Shown here one piece after another: positions 1 through 7,798 of a DNA stretch of 64,000 nt. This DNA is from Chloroflexota bacterium (GTDB taxonomy: Bacteria; Chloroflexota; Anaerolineae; Anaerolineales; Anaerolineaceae). Where the stretch lies: assembly GCA_016887485.1 (NCBI GenBank), contig CP069394.1, forward strand, positions 496,001-560,000. The letters run 5' to 3'. How positions within the stretch are numbered: position 1 is the first letter of the stretch; each line of letters opens with the position of its first letter. The notes under the pieces were generated by a model that had not been told where the DNA came from, made no database searches, and saw only the letters and a list, made by a program, of their open reading frames with translations. Made by a program: the position numbers and the translations under genes.

Positions 1-588
1 GCCATTCTGAAAGCCGCGTTTGCCCATCAAGCGGGTGGGGTCTTCATAAACCGGGTTTTCATTACGGATCGTGCCAAAGGGGGAGCGGGAAGGCAGCCCA
101 AGAGCGGCCAGGTCAACGATTCGGGGGTAAATGGTCAGGTTTGATGCGGGAATACTGATCTGCGAGGGTTTGGTCAGGCCCAGGGGATCGCCGGATTCAA
201 TGATTGACGGGCCAATTGGGTAATAGCCGCGCTTGAAAGCGTTGATCTCATAATGGACGGTCTTTTTGCTTCGCAGACCAAGGCTGAACACCTCTTTGAT
301 GTCCCTGCCTGCCCGCAGGTTGACCGGCAGGCTCTCGTGAACTTCCAGCCAGAGGATTGGCAGCAGGCTGGTGTTTTCAATGGTGAGTTCAATCCGGACC
401 GTCTCGCCGAGGTAGGCATGGTCAATGAAATGCCGGGTGACTTTGAGGTGTTTCAGGGCGCGTTTCTGCCACCATAATCCTAATAGGAAGCTGCCAATGA
501 TCAAGTAAAAGACCGTGAGTGCAGGGCCCGCCTGCAGGAACACAGCCAGGATCATCAGGAAGATTAGGAAGGGCAGAAAATCCGCCAT
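1..588 (-). CDS. DUF58 domain protein, N-terminal part (cut by window edge)
   Basis: The 196 codons visible begin MADFLPFLIF and run off the window edge without a stop. Residues about 3-40 form one or two hydrophobic segments ending in LLGLWWQKR. A beta-rich stretch follows, and the visible part ends with the approach to the DUF58 core (NPVYEDPTRLMGKRGFQNG). DUF58 proteins carry a von Willebrand A-like domain and nearly always follow a MoxR ATPase, as here, with only 3 bases between the genes. The pair probably acts as a chaperone module for assembling or activating an envelope or metal-dependent complex; the client cannot be told from this fragment. The start is the ATG directly after the MoxR stop. 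Confidence 0.85.
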   Translation of the reverse strand, partial: MADFLPFLIFLMILAVFLQAGPALTVFYLIIGSFLLGLWWQKRALKHLKVTRHFIDHAYLGETVRIELTIENTSLLPILWLEVHESLPVNLRAGRDIKEVFSLGLRSKKTVHYEINAFKRGYYPIGPSIIESGDPLGLTKPSQISIPASNLTIYPRIVDLAALGLPSRSPFGTIRNENPVYEDPTRLMGKRGFQNG

Positions 589-591
589 GAA

Positions 592-1542
592 CTATTCTTC
601 CTGGTCTTTGAGCTTCAAGGGGGTCTCTTCGAGGATGCGCTCAACCAGATCAGCGCTGGTGATGCCACGCAGGGCAGCTTGAGGTTTAAGCATGATTCGG
701 TGGGCCAACACAGGACGTGCCAGGGCTTTGATGTCGTCCGGCAGGACATGGTCCCTGCCATTCAGAGCGGCCAATGCCTGGCCGGCTTTGTAGAGCGCCA
801 GGGAGGCACGTGGGCTGCCGCCCAGCAGCAAGTCAGGGTGATTGCGAGTGGCTTCTACCAAACGGATCAGGTAGTCCACAATGGTCTGATCTACATGGAC
901 GTCCCAAACCAGGGGCTTGATCTGATCTACTTCTTCAGGCGTCGCAACGGACTTAAGGGAGTCGATGGGATGTTGGCGGGATAGGCGTTCGAGGATGGTG
1001 GCTTCTTCATCCGAACTGGGATAGCCCATGTAAATCTTTAACATGAACCTATCCAACTGGGCCTCGGGCAAGGGGAAGGTGCCTTCATATTCAACCGGGT
1101 TCTGCGTGGCCAGCACCATGAATGGGCTGGGCAGGGGATAGGTGACGCCATCCATGGTCACCTGGCGTTCCTGCATGGCTTCCAGCAGGGCGGCCTGGGT
1201 GCGGGGGGTGGCGCGGTTGATTTCATCCACCAACAGGACGTTGACAAATAAGGGACCGGGCCGGAATTCAAAGTCCTGTTCAGCCTGGTTGAAGATCGAC
1301 ACACCGGTGATGTCATTGGGGAGCAGGTCCGGCGTGCATTGCAGGCGCTTAAACTGCCCGCCCAGGCTGATGGCCAGGGAGCGCGCCAGCATCGTCTTGC
1401 CGACGCCGGGGACATCTTCGATCAAGACATGCCCGTCACACAGCAAAGCGACCAGCAGCAACTCAGTAGTTTTCTGTTTGCCAACGATCACTTTGGAAAT
1501 GTTCTTTTCGATCTTTTCCCGCAGTTGTGTAGTTACAGTCAT
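592..1542 (-). CDS. MoxR family AAA+ ATPase
   Basis: This is a 316-residue AAA+ ATPase of the MoxR family. Walker A is GVPGVGKTMLARSLA near residue 45 and Walker B is LLVDEINRATP near residue 105. Sensor 1 (ATQNPVE) and the arginine-rich GSPRASLAL segment near the C-terminal lid are also present. Length and architecture match stand-alone MoxR proteins. It is the first gene of an operon with the DUF58 protein (3-base gap). MoxR/DUF58 pairs act as chaperone-like modules on partner proteins encoded nearby, here outside the window. It is divergent from zwf. Confidence 0.93.
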   Translation of the reverse strand: MTVTTQLREKIEKNISKVIVGKQKTTELLLVALLCDGHVLIEDVPGVGKTMLARSLAISLGGQFKRLQCTPDLLPNDITGVSIFNQAEQDFEFRPGPLFVNVLLVDEINRATPRTQAALLEAMQERQVTMDGVTYPLPSPFMVLATQNPVEYEGTFPLPEAQLDRFMLKIYMGYPSSDEEATILERLSRQHPIDSLKSVATPEEVDQIKPLVWDVHVDQTIVDYLIRLVEATRNHPDLLLGGSPRASLALYKAGQALAALNGRDHVLPDDIKALARPVLAHRIMLKPQAALRGITSADLVERILEETPLKLKDQEE

Positions 1543-1642
1543 ATATTATCCTCTTTTCAACGAGACCCTACGATTATTATAATGATAAAACATCAGGTAG
1601 AATTGAAATGCAATTCATTATAAGTACATAAATGGAGAATCT

Positions 1643-3142
1643 ATGCCTGAAATAGATATCATCAATGAACCCTGTTCGGATGGTGTTGCAATCGTTATCT
1701 TTGGAGTCACGGGGGACCTGACGCGCCGCAAACTGATGCCGGCGCTTTATGAGAATGCGAAGAATGGCCGCCTGCCCTATCCTTTTTACGTCCTCGGCTT
1801 TGCCCGTCGCCCCTGGGATCACGATAAAATGCGTGAAGTCCTACGGGAAGGCGTTATGGAATATTCGGGTGACAAGGAAGTGGATGTTGAGATCCTGAAT
1901 TTACTGCTGGAAAATGCCTATTATGTCGAATCGACTTTTCAGGATGAGGACGGCTATCATCGTTTAGATCAGGCGCTGCACCAATTGGGCGTGCAGAACA
2001 CCCTCTTTTATCTTTCAACACCCCCGAGATGGTATTCCACCATCGTGGAGAATTTAGGAAAATCTCAGCTTGAATCCTGCCACGAAGGCTGGCGGCGGAT
2101 TGTGGTGGAGAAGCCCTTCGGTAGAGATTTAGAATCGGCTCGAGTACTGGATAAACAACTGCACTCTGTGTTCAAGGAAGACCAGATTTACCGGATGGAT
2201 CATTACCTTGGGAAAGAGACGGTTCAGAATATTCTGGCATTCCGGTTCGGGAACGGTATATTTGAGCCGCTGTGGAATCGGAAATACATCGATCACATTC
2301 AGATTACTATGGCTGAGAATCATGGCGTTGGCACCCGGGCCGGGTACTATGACCAGGCAGGGGTAATCCGAGACGTCTTCCAAAATCACCTGCTGCAGTT
2401 GATGGCGCTCACAGCGATGGAAGCGCCGGCGGTGTTCAATGCCAAGGCTGTTCGGGATGAAAAGGTAAAGGTCCTCAAGTCCATCGCGGAGATCAAAGGC
2501 GAGGCAGCGCTCGAGAATACCATCCGGGCGCAGTATGTTTCGGGCACGATTGACGGGAAACGGGTCCCGAGTTATCGGGATGAGCCCAATGTAGCCCCGG
2601 ATTCCACCACCGAAACCTATTTGGCTGCAAGGCTATTTATCAATAACTGGCGCTGGGCTGGGGTGCCATTCTATCTGCGCTCGGGGAAACGGCTGCCGCA
2701 CCGGGTGACGGAAATCGCGATCCAATTTACCCAGGTGCCCCTGGCCTTATTTGGTCAGCGTAACCTGGCCGGGGATGCGCCGAATGTCCTTGTTCTCCGG
2801 ATTCAACCGGATGAGGGCATCACTTTGTTCCTGGGTGCGAAATCTCCTGGTAGTGTGATGCAGATCGAGCCGGTACAGATGCGGTTCTCCTATGCAGAGG
2901 CTTTTCCGGGTGACCCGCCGGAAGCCTATGAGCGTTTGTTATTGGATAGCTTGTTGGGGGATGCGACCCTGTTCACCCGCAGTGATGAGGTGGAAGAGGC
3001 CTGGTGGCTGACCGATGGGATCATTGATGCCTGGGCTATGCAAGGGTTGACGAATTTGCCGGTCTATGAGGCCGGCACACAGGGCCCACAATCCGCCGAG
3101 GAGTTCATCCGCAGGGATGGCCGCCAGTGGCGGAAGATCTAG
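1643..3142 (+). CDS. zwf: Glucose-6-phosphate 1-dehydrogenase
   Basis: This enzyme oxidises glucose 6-phosphate to 6-phosphogluconolactone with NAD(P)+, the first step of the oxidative pentose phosphate pathway in the cytosol. The 499 residues match the family length. The N-terminal Rossmann fingerprint is GVTGDLTRRKLMPALYE (about residues 22-38). The substrate-binding/active-site signature is RMDHYLGKETVQN, with the conserved catalytic-region His and Lys. The conserved lysine of the VVEKPFGRDL segment is also seen. The gene stands alone: it is divergent from moxR and ends at a bidirectional terminator. An inverted repeat GAATTG-N5-CAATTC at 1600-1616 lies in the leader and could be an operator. 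Confidence 0.96.
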   Translation: MPEIDIINEPCSDGVAIVIFGVTGDLTRRKLMPALYENAKNGRLPYPFYVLGFARRPWDHDKMREVLREGVMEYSGDKEVDVEILNLLLENAYYVESTFQDEDGYHRLDQALHQLGVQNTLFYLSTPPRWYSTIVENLGKSQLESCHEGWRRIVVEKPFGRDLESARVLDKQLHSVFKEDQIYRMDHYLGKETVQNILAFRFGNGIFEPLWNRKYIDHIQITMAENHGVGTRAGYYDQAGVIRDVFQNHLLQLMALTAMEAPAVFNAKAVRDEKVKVLKSIAEIKGEAALENTIRAQYVSGTIDGKRVPSYRDEPNVAPDSTTETYLAARLFINNWRWAGVPFYLRSGKRLPHRVTEIAIQFTQVPLALFGQRNLAGDAPNVLVLRIQPDEGITLFLGAKSPGSVMQIEPVQMRFSYAEAFPGDPPEAYERLLLDSLLGDATLFTRSDEVEEAWWLTDGIIDAWAMQGLTNLPVYEAGTQGPQSAEEFIRRDGRQWRKI

Positions 3143-3164
3143 GCAGAAATAATTTACGAATCAA

Positions 3165-3192
3165 AAAACCGGTTGGGTACCCAACCGGTTTT
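3165..3192. terminator. Bidirectional intrinsic terminator between zwf and the zinc-ribbon gene
   Basis: A perfect 28-base palindrome (arms AAAACCGGTTGGGT and its complement) sits between two convergent genes, with A runs on one side and T runs on the other. It can stop transcription from both directions. Confidence 0.8.
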
Positions 3193-3197
3193 ACTTT

Positions 3198-3794
3198 TTA
3201 TCGAGAGGGGAGAATTGCCCCACAGTTCGGGCATTCACGTTCGATGTTGCGGACCACGAAACCGCATTTCAGGCAGGTTTGGGGTTGAATGTCACCTAAA
3301 GGTGCGCCGCAGGCAACGCAGCGACCGGCACCTTGTTCATTGGCCGTGTTGCAATAAGGGCAAATATAGTGCTTCAACCGCTCAGACAGGACTTTACCGA
3401 CACCGTGTTGACGGGCGGAACCTTCAATCAACTGCCAGACGTCCTCTTCCAGTTGAAGGGATTCAATGTCCTGAGCGAGGTCATCTAAACGACCCAGAAG
3501 GGTCATTGGGTTCCGCAAAGCGCTCAGGGCGGTGATGCCAAGGCTGGCCGCCACGCCCATCCAGGCCTGGTTGCCCACCTGCACGGAAACGCCATCTTCC
3601 ACCTTGTGCAGTGTGATGGTCAGCGCAGTTTGCCCGCCGGATTGCGCGAATTGCCGGGTGGCGATTTGGACAGCGATTTTAGGGTCGCGGCCGATTTGCT
3701 GCACCTGGTAATTCCCGCGGTTGAATTGCGAGATGATGTCCCGGGCGATGTCGCTGGGATTGAAGTCACCGTGATAGATGCGTGTTTCTGGCAT
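3198..3794 (-). CDS. Zinc-ribbon protein of unknown function
   Basis: This 198-residue protein has an N-terminal alpha/beta region (about 1-75), a short hydrophobic patch (VAASLGITALSAL, about 80-92), a helical middle and two C-terminal zinc ribbons. The first ribbon is CPYCNTANEQGAGRCVACG (about 144-162); the second is CLKCGFVVRN...CPNCGA (about 173-193). Eight cysteines in four CxxC knuckles would bind two zinc ions. There is no signal peptide. I do not recognise a characterised family. The ribbons suggest a cytoplasmic scaffold or nucleic-acid or protein contact role, but nothing nearby points to a substrate. It is transcribed alone. Confidence 0.75.
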   Translation of the reverse strand: MPETRIYHGDFNPSDIARDIISQFNRGNYQVQQIGRDPKIAVQIATRQFAQSGGQTALTITLHKVEDGVSVQVGNQAWMGVAASLGITALSALRNPMTLLGRLDDLAQDIESLQLEEDVWQLIEGSARQHGVGKVLSERLKHYICPYCNTANEQGAGRCVACGAPLGDIQPQTCLKCGFVVRNIERECPNCGAILPSR

Positions 3795-4002
3795 GATTTA
3801 ACCTTTAACAAAAATCTCGTGGCAATTACAGATTTTATTATAGCGGAAATGAGGGCCTAGAACCTAATAAAATCTGATGCTTTTGGGTCTAAACAGAAAA
3901 AGAAGAGAGGTTTATTCAAGAATAGGCTCATTAGTAAATGACGGTATAATGTGGTGACTTGAAAAAACTGGCTAATGGGGAGGCCTATAACTGGAGTACC
4001 TG

Positions 4003-4632
4003 ATGAAATCTCGTAAAACCAGAATAATCGCAATGTCTTCAATTGCCCTGATTCTTTTGTTGGTGATGTTGATCCGCCCAAGCGTTGCTGAAGCCGGTCC
4101 GCTGGCTCAACAACCCACGGGTAGTATCCCTACGGTCACAAGCACGCCGCGCGGTCCTTATGTCGTCGTCAATTCCTTGACAGCCAATGACACACAGATC
4201 AACGTGCGCGCTGGCCCCAGCCGGCTTAGTGAGCTGGTGGGTGTTCTCCTGGTTGGGCAGGAAGTAAATGCCCTTGGTGTGTATGGGGAATGGGTGTTGA
4301 TCGAATATCCGGTTGGCCCGGATGGGACAGCCTGGGTGTATGGGAACCTGGTGACTCTTTATGGCGGTGATTTACCGCAGGTGTCGCCACCCGCCACTGC
4401 CACCCCGGATGTCACCCGGACGGTAGACCCGACTTTGGCGGCTCAGTTCCTGACCACGCCAAATGCTACCCAATTACCCACCTTCACCGAACCTGCGCCT
4501 TTGGAAATCCCGACCTACACGATGGATTTGGGAAACACTGCAGCAGGCGGTGTACCGATGGGTTTGATTATTGTCGGCTTGGGTGCTTTAGGCCTCTTCC
4601 TGGTTGTGATTGCTCTCATCAGTGGGCGGTAA
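4003..4632 (+). CDS. Membrane-anchored bacterial SH3-domain protein
   Basis: The protein has 209 residues. An N-terminal signal or anchor helix spans about 6-30 (IIAMSSIALILLLVMLI). A bacterial SH3 (SH3b) domain lies at about 52-120 and shows the NVRAGPS core and GTAWVYGNLVTL end. A Thr/Pro-rich linker follows, then a C-terminal transmembrane helix (about 188-207). SH3b domains commonly bind peptidoglycan or other wall polymers, so this is probably an extracytoplasmic surface protein held by the membrane. A TATAAT hexamer lies at 3945-3950, upstream of the gene. Its last 45 bases overlap the convergent esterase gene. Confidence 0.8.
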   Translation: MKSRKTRIIAMSSIALILLLVMLIRPSVAEAGPLAQQPTGSIPTVTSTPRGPYVVVNSLTANDTQINVRAGPSRLSELVGVLLVGQEVNALGVYGEWVLIEYPVGPDGTAWVYGNLVTLYGGDLPQVSPPATATPDVTRTVDPTLAAQFLTTPNATQLPTFTEPAPLEIPTYTMDLGNTAAGGVPMGLIIVGLGALGLFLVVIALISGR

Positions 4633-5289
4633 ACGGAAGTAATCCCCCAAACCTTTGAAACAACCGGCGCTGAGTTTGTGACCTGTATGCCCTTCGCAAT
4701 AGGTCACCTGAGCGCCTTTTTCTTTTAACCACTCGATGGACTGATGCGCTTTATGGATCGGGACGATCTCATCTTCAGTGCCATTTGAAATGAAGTAGGA
4801 TCGGCCTGCCAGAGTTTGATCTTTCAGCTTTGATTGCCAGACATAGGGGACGAAGCCGGCCAACGCAGCCACTTTATTTACCCTTTCGGGGAACAGGAAG
4901 CTGAGCGCATAGGCCATCACTGCACCCTGGCTAAATCCCATCACGTCAAATTTTGTTATCTTCAATTTATTATGGTCGATCCACTGATCGACCCGTGAAA
5001 GCAATTGCGACCCGAGGGCCCGATAGGTGTTTTCCAGGTCGGGCCACTGTGACCCAATGGCGTGCCAACTGTATTGATTCGGCCCCAATTGAACCGGCGC
5101 TCTGGGGGCTAACATGATGAATGCCTTTGGGATTGGTTTGGTCAGGATCCACATTACGTTTTCATTCCCAAGGTGCCCATGCAGCAGGAGCAATAATCGT
5201 GTTTCGGATGTAGGGACTTGTTGGGGGACCGAGACTTTAAAAGGCCAATTACCAATAAGAATTTCTTTAGGTTCTGTCTGTTCAGCCAT
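4588..5289 (-). CDS. Alpha/beta hydrolase of the phospholipase/carboxylesterase family
   Basis: This 233-residue serine hydrolase resembles the family of small cytosolic carboxylesterases (Pfam Abhydrolase_2 type). The oxyanion-hole region is LLLLLHGHLGNE. The nucleophile elbow is GFSQG with Ser120, the acid is Asp173 in GTEDEIVP, and the histidine is in EGHTGHKLS (His201 or His204). No signal peptide is present. It is the last gene of a three-gene operon with a small membrane protein and a patatin-like phospholipase, which suggests a role in lipid or ester turnover. The natural substrate is unknown. The 3' end overlaps the convergent SH3b gene. Confidence 0.87.
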   Translation of the reverse strand: MAEQTEPKEILIGNWPFKVSVPQQVPTSETRLLLLLHGHLGNENVMWILTKPIPKAFIMLAPRAPVQLGPNQYSWHAIGSQWPDLENTYRALGSQLLSRVDQWIDHNKLKITKFDVMGFSQGAVMAYALSFLFPERVNKVAALAGFVPYVWQSKLKDQTLAGRSYFISNGTEDEIVPIHKAHQSIEWLKEKGAQVTYCEGHTGHKLSAGCFKGLGDYFRLPPTDESNHNQEEA

Positions 5290-5497
5290 GTTTTGCTATT
5301 TTTTCCAATAAATATAAGAAACCGATAATCAAGAAAATGATCAGGACCAAGCCGACAAGGCAAAGCAGCCCAAAAAGGGCTGCGCCTTGTCCATAGAAGA
5401 TGTAGATTAGGAAAATACCCACCGTCGCGACCAGAAAAACAAGTCCAATGACTATGCGGTTCTGGGTCTGGCGGGCGAACTTACGCAGGTCTCTCAA
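5282..5497 (-). CDS. Small two-helix membrane protein
   Basis: The protein has 71 residues with a basic N terminus (MRDLRKFARQTQNR). Two hydrophobic helices lie at about 15-35 and 39-63, followed by a short cytoplasmic-like tail. Its start overlaps the patatin gene stop (ATGA type) and its end overlaps the esterase start, so translation of the three genes is probably coupled. I do not recognise a family. It may anchor or regulate one of its two lipolytic neighbours, which is inference from position only. Confidence 0.7.
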   Translation of the reverse strand: MRDLRKFARQTQNRIVIGLVFLVATVGIFLIYIFYGQGAALFGLLCLVGLVLIIFLIIGFLYLLEKIAKHG

Positions 5498-6423
5498 GCG
5501 GTTTTGTTCTCGTTCTCCCAGATATCCGGCAGGGGTTCAGGGTTCAGCCGCTGTTTGACGGCCCGTTCGATTTGCTTCACCCATGTCGTCTCGGATTGAA
5601 GCTTGTTCAAAACCTCTTCCGTGGCTTCCATGCCAGCCTGGATAAGCTCTTTGGTATCCACGTTTTGGAGCGTGCCAATATGTCCAACCCTGGGTTCAAT
5701 GAGAACTTCCGGCTTATAGAGTTTTACGGCCATGTCTGTCAGCCGGGTACCAGTCACTTCCATGGATTGGGCGAAGATTTGTAGGGCCTGAACCATCCGC
5801 AATTTCGCGATCCGTTCAGTAATGGTCGTTGGTACTGGGATTGAAATGGGGAAGGCGGTATCATCCACGCCAAAGCCCTCAGGGCGTTTATGAAGGACAA
5901 CGGCCACAACCGGCAGGTCGGGTTCCATCCAGCGCGCCAACCGGATCGGCACTGGGTCAAGAACGCCCCCATCAACGAGGACGCTCCCACCGATTTCCTG
6001 GCTGGGGAAGACGCCTGGAATGGCCATCGTCGCCAGAGCAGCATCCAGTACTTTCCCTTTACGCAGGATGAACTCTTTACCGGTTCGCAGGCTGACGGCT
6101 GTGGCGGCATAGGGGATCTTTAATTCCTCAAAGGTCTTTTCACCCAGCACTCCGGATAATTTCTTTGCAATTGCGCCAATCCCGAGGATGGCAGGCTGAT
6201 CTGAATTGTTCCGACTGAAGACCCAGTTGGTTCCCAGGTCGTTGACAATGCTTTCGATCTCTTCTGTGGAATAACCGGCGGAATATACTGCCCCGATCAA
6301 GCCTCCGGCACTGGTGCCGGCGATGGCTTTTACGTTGAAGCCGTGTTTCTCAAGTGACCGCAGGACGCCAATGTGCGCGACTCCCCGAATGCCACCTCCA
6401 CCAAGAGCTAAACTGATATCCAT
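5494..6423 (-). CDS. Patatin-like phospholipase family protein
   Basis: This 309-residue serine acyl hydrolase has a patatin catalytic domain. The glycine-rich oxyanion loop GGGGIRG is at residues 8-14. The nucleophile motif GTSAG contains Ser38. The catalytic dyad aspartate lies in the LVDGGVLDPVP segment near residue 150. The family uses a Ser-Asp dyad to release fatty acids from phospholipids or lipid esters. No secretion signal is visible, so it probably acts on the inner face of the membrane. It opens the operon with the small membrane protein and the esterase, and is divergent from smpB. Confidence 0.92.
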   Translation of the reverse strand: MDISLALGGGGIRGVAHIGVLRSLEKHGFNVKAIAGTSAGGLIGAVYSAGYSTEEIESIVNDLGTNWVFSRNNSDQPAILGIGAIAKKLSGVLGEKTFEELKIPYAATAVSLRTGKEFILRKGKVLDAALATMAIPGVFPSQEIGGSVLVDGGVLDPVPIRLARWMEPDLPVVAVVLHKRPEGFGVDDTAFPISIPVPTTITERIAKLRMVQALQIFAQSMEVTGTRLTDMAVKLYKPEVLIEPRVGHIGTLQNVDTKELIQAGMEATEEVLNKLQSETTWVKQIERAVKQRLNPEPLPDIWENENKTA

Positions 6424-6580
6424 AATAAATACTCCCTTTTTATATTGTCTTTCAATTAGCTCTGATTATACCCATTGACAGCGTATATTACTTTGAAAAG
6501 GGCATGATACTTGACCTGTTTTGAGAATGTTGTCCTTCAGTTCTTAGCAGTGCGAATAGTCTGTGTTAAAATTAGGCATT

Positions 6581-7036
6581 ATGGAAGGTATAAAAATAGT
6601 TGCAAAAAATCGAAAAGCTAAATTTGAATATGAACTCGGCGACACATTTGAAGCCGGGTTGGAATTGCGTGGCACGGAGATCAAGTCGATCCGAGCCGGT
6701 CAGGTTTCTCTTTCTGAGGCTTATATCCGCACCAATGGCAAGCAAGCGTGGTTGGTTGGATCGCATATCGCTCCCTATGATCAGGCCAGTGTGTTCAACC
6801 ATGACCCAGAGCGTGAACGCCGGTTGCTGCTCCATAAACGCGAGATCAAGACCCTTTGGGATGGCATCCGGATTAAGGGGATGACAATCGTTCCGACGAT
6901 CATGTATCTGAAGAATGGCAAAGCAAAGGTCGAGATCGCCCTGGCTAAGGGGAAGCGGCAATATGATAAGCGCCAGGATATCAAAAAGCGGGATATGGAC
7001 CGGGATATTCATCGTGCTATGGATGACCGCAGATAA
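6581..7036 (+). CDS. smpB: SsrA-binding protein SmpB
   Basis: SmpB binds tmRNA and delivers it to stalled ribosomes for trans-translation. The 151-residue product begins MEGIKIVAKNRKA and shows the family motifs YELGDTFEAGLELRGTEIKS near the N terminus, then GKAKVEIALAKGKRQYDKR. The basic C-terminal tail (KKRDMDRDIHRAMDDR) acts as a codon-anticodon mimic in known SmpB. A GTG lies six codons upstream in frame, but the ATG matches the usual start and a -10-like TAAAAT at 6566-6571 overlaps the upstream region. The message may therefore have almost no leader. No ssrA gene is seen in the window. Confidence 0.96.
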   Translation: MEGIKIVAKNRKAKFEYELGDTFEAGLELRGTEIKSIRAGQVSLSEAYIRTNGKQAWLVGSHIAPYDQASVFNHDPERERRLLLHKREIKTLWDGIRIKGMTIVPTIMYLKNGKAKVEIALAKGKRQYDKRQDIKKRDMDRDIHRAMDDRR

Positions 7037-7075
7037 GTGCGGTTAAAGTGAACCCCATCAAAGGAAAGTTATCAC

Positions 7076-7783
7076 ATGCTCAAAAATAATCTGCTTGCTC
7101 TGGGGATCACATTGGTTATCGCATTGTTTTGGTTGCGGATCAATGACTTTTTCGCCCACAGGGGCTGGATTTCCAGCTCGATCAGCCGCAAGATTATTCA
7201 TATCGGTACAGGACCGATCTTTGTTCTTTGCTGGCTCCTCTTTAATGATGCGCCCATCGCTCGTTATCTAGCCGCAATTGTTCCCCTGGGAATCACCCTG
7301 CAGTTTGCAATGATAGGTACGGGGATCATCAAGGATCAATCTTCCGTGGATGCCATGTCACGAACTGGCGATCGGCGTGAGATCCTGCGGGGGCCGTTGT
7401 TCTATGGGATTGCGTTCGTGGTGCTGACGATTCTATTCTGGCGAAACTCCCCTATTGGGATTGTCGCTTTGATGGTACTCTGCGGTGGGGATGGGCTGGC
7501 GGATATCATTGGTCAGAGAATTATCAGTGCACCCATTCCCTGGTCACCGAAGAAATCCCTGGCTGGCTCATTGACGATGCTGGTGGGTGGTTTCTTCCTG
7601 GCAATATTAATCTTAGGTGTTTTTGTCTGGCAGGGGTACTTCCCCGGGCCGTTGTCTTCTTATCTGCTGCCCGTGGGGATCATCGCGGTGGTCACAACCC
7701 TGATCGAGTCCCTGCCTTTTGCGGACATTGATAACCTCACCGTTCCGCTGGTTTCTGTTTTGTTGGGGTTCCTATTGTTCTAA
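7076..7783 (+). CDS. Phytol/dolichol-kinase-like membrane protein
   Basis: This 235-residue polytopic protein has about seven hydrophobic helices. It carries the conserved SRKIIHIGTGPIF near residue 37 and the CGGDGLADIIGQR plus SPKKSLAGSLTML segments that mark the phytol kinase / VTE5-VTE6 / SEC59-like family (CTP-dependent polyprenol kinases). Bacterial members are thought to phosphorylate isoprenoid alcohols, possibly salvaging phytol or making lipid carriers; the substrate here is not known. It sits in line after smpB and 15 bases before hutH. Neither neighbour explains the function. Confidence 0.82.
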   Translation: MLKNNLLALGITLVIALFWLRINDFFAHRGWISSSISRKIIHIGTGPIFVLCWLLFNDAPIARYLAAIVPLGITLQFAMIGTGIIKDQSSVDAMSRTGDRREILRGPLFYGIAFVVLTILFWRNSPIGIVALMVLCGGDGLADIIGQRIISAPIPWSPKKSLAGSLTMLVGGFFLAILILGVFVWQGYFPGPLSSYLLPVGIIAVVTTLIESLPFADIDNLTVPLVSVLLGFLLF

Positions 7784-7798
7784 CCAAGGAGATTTAAG

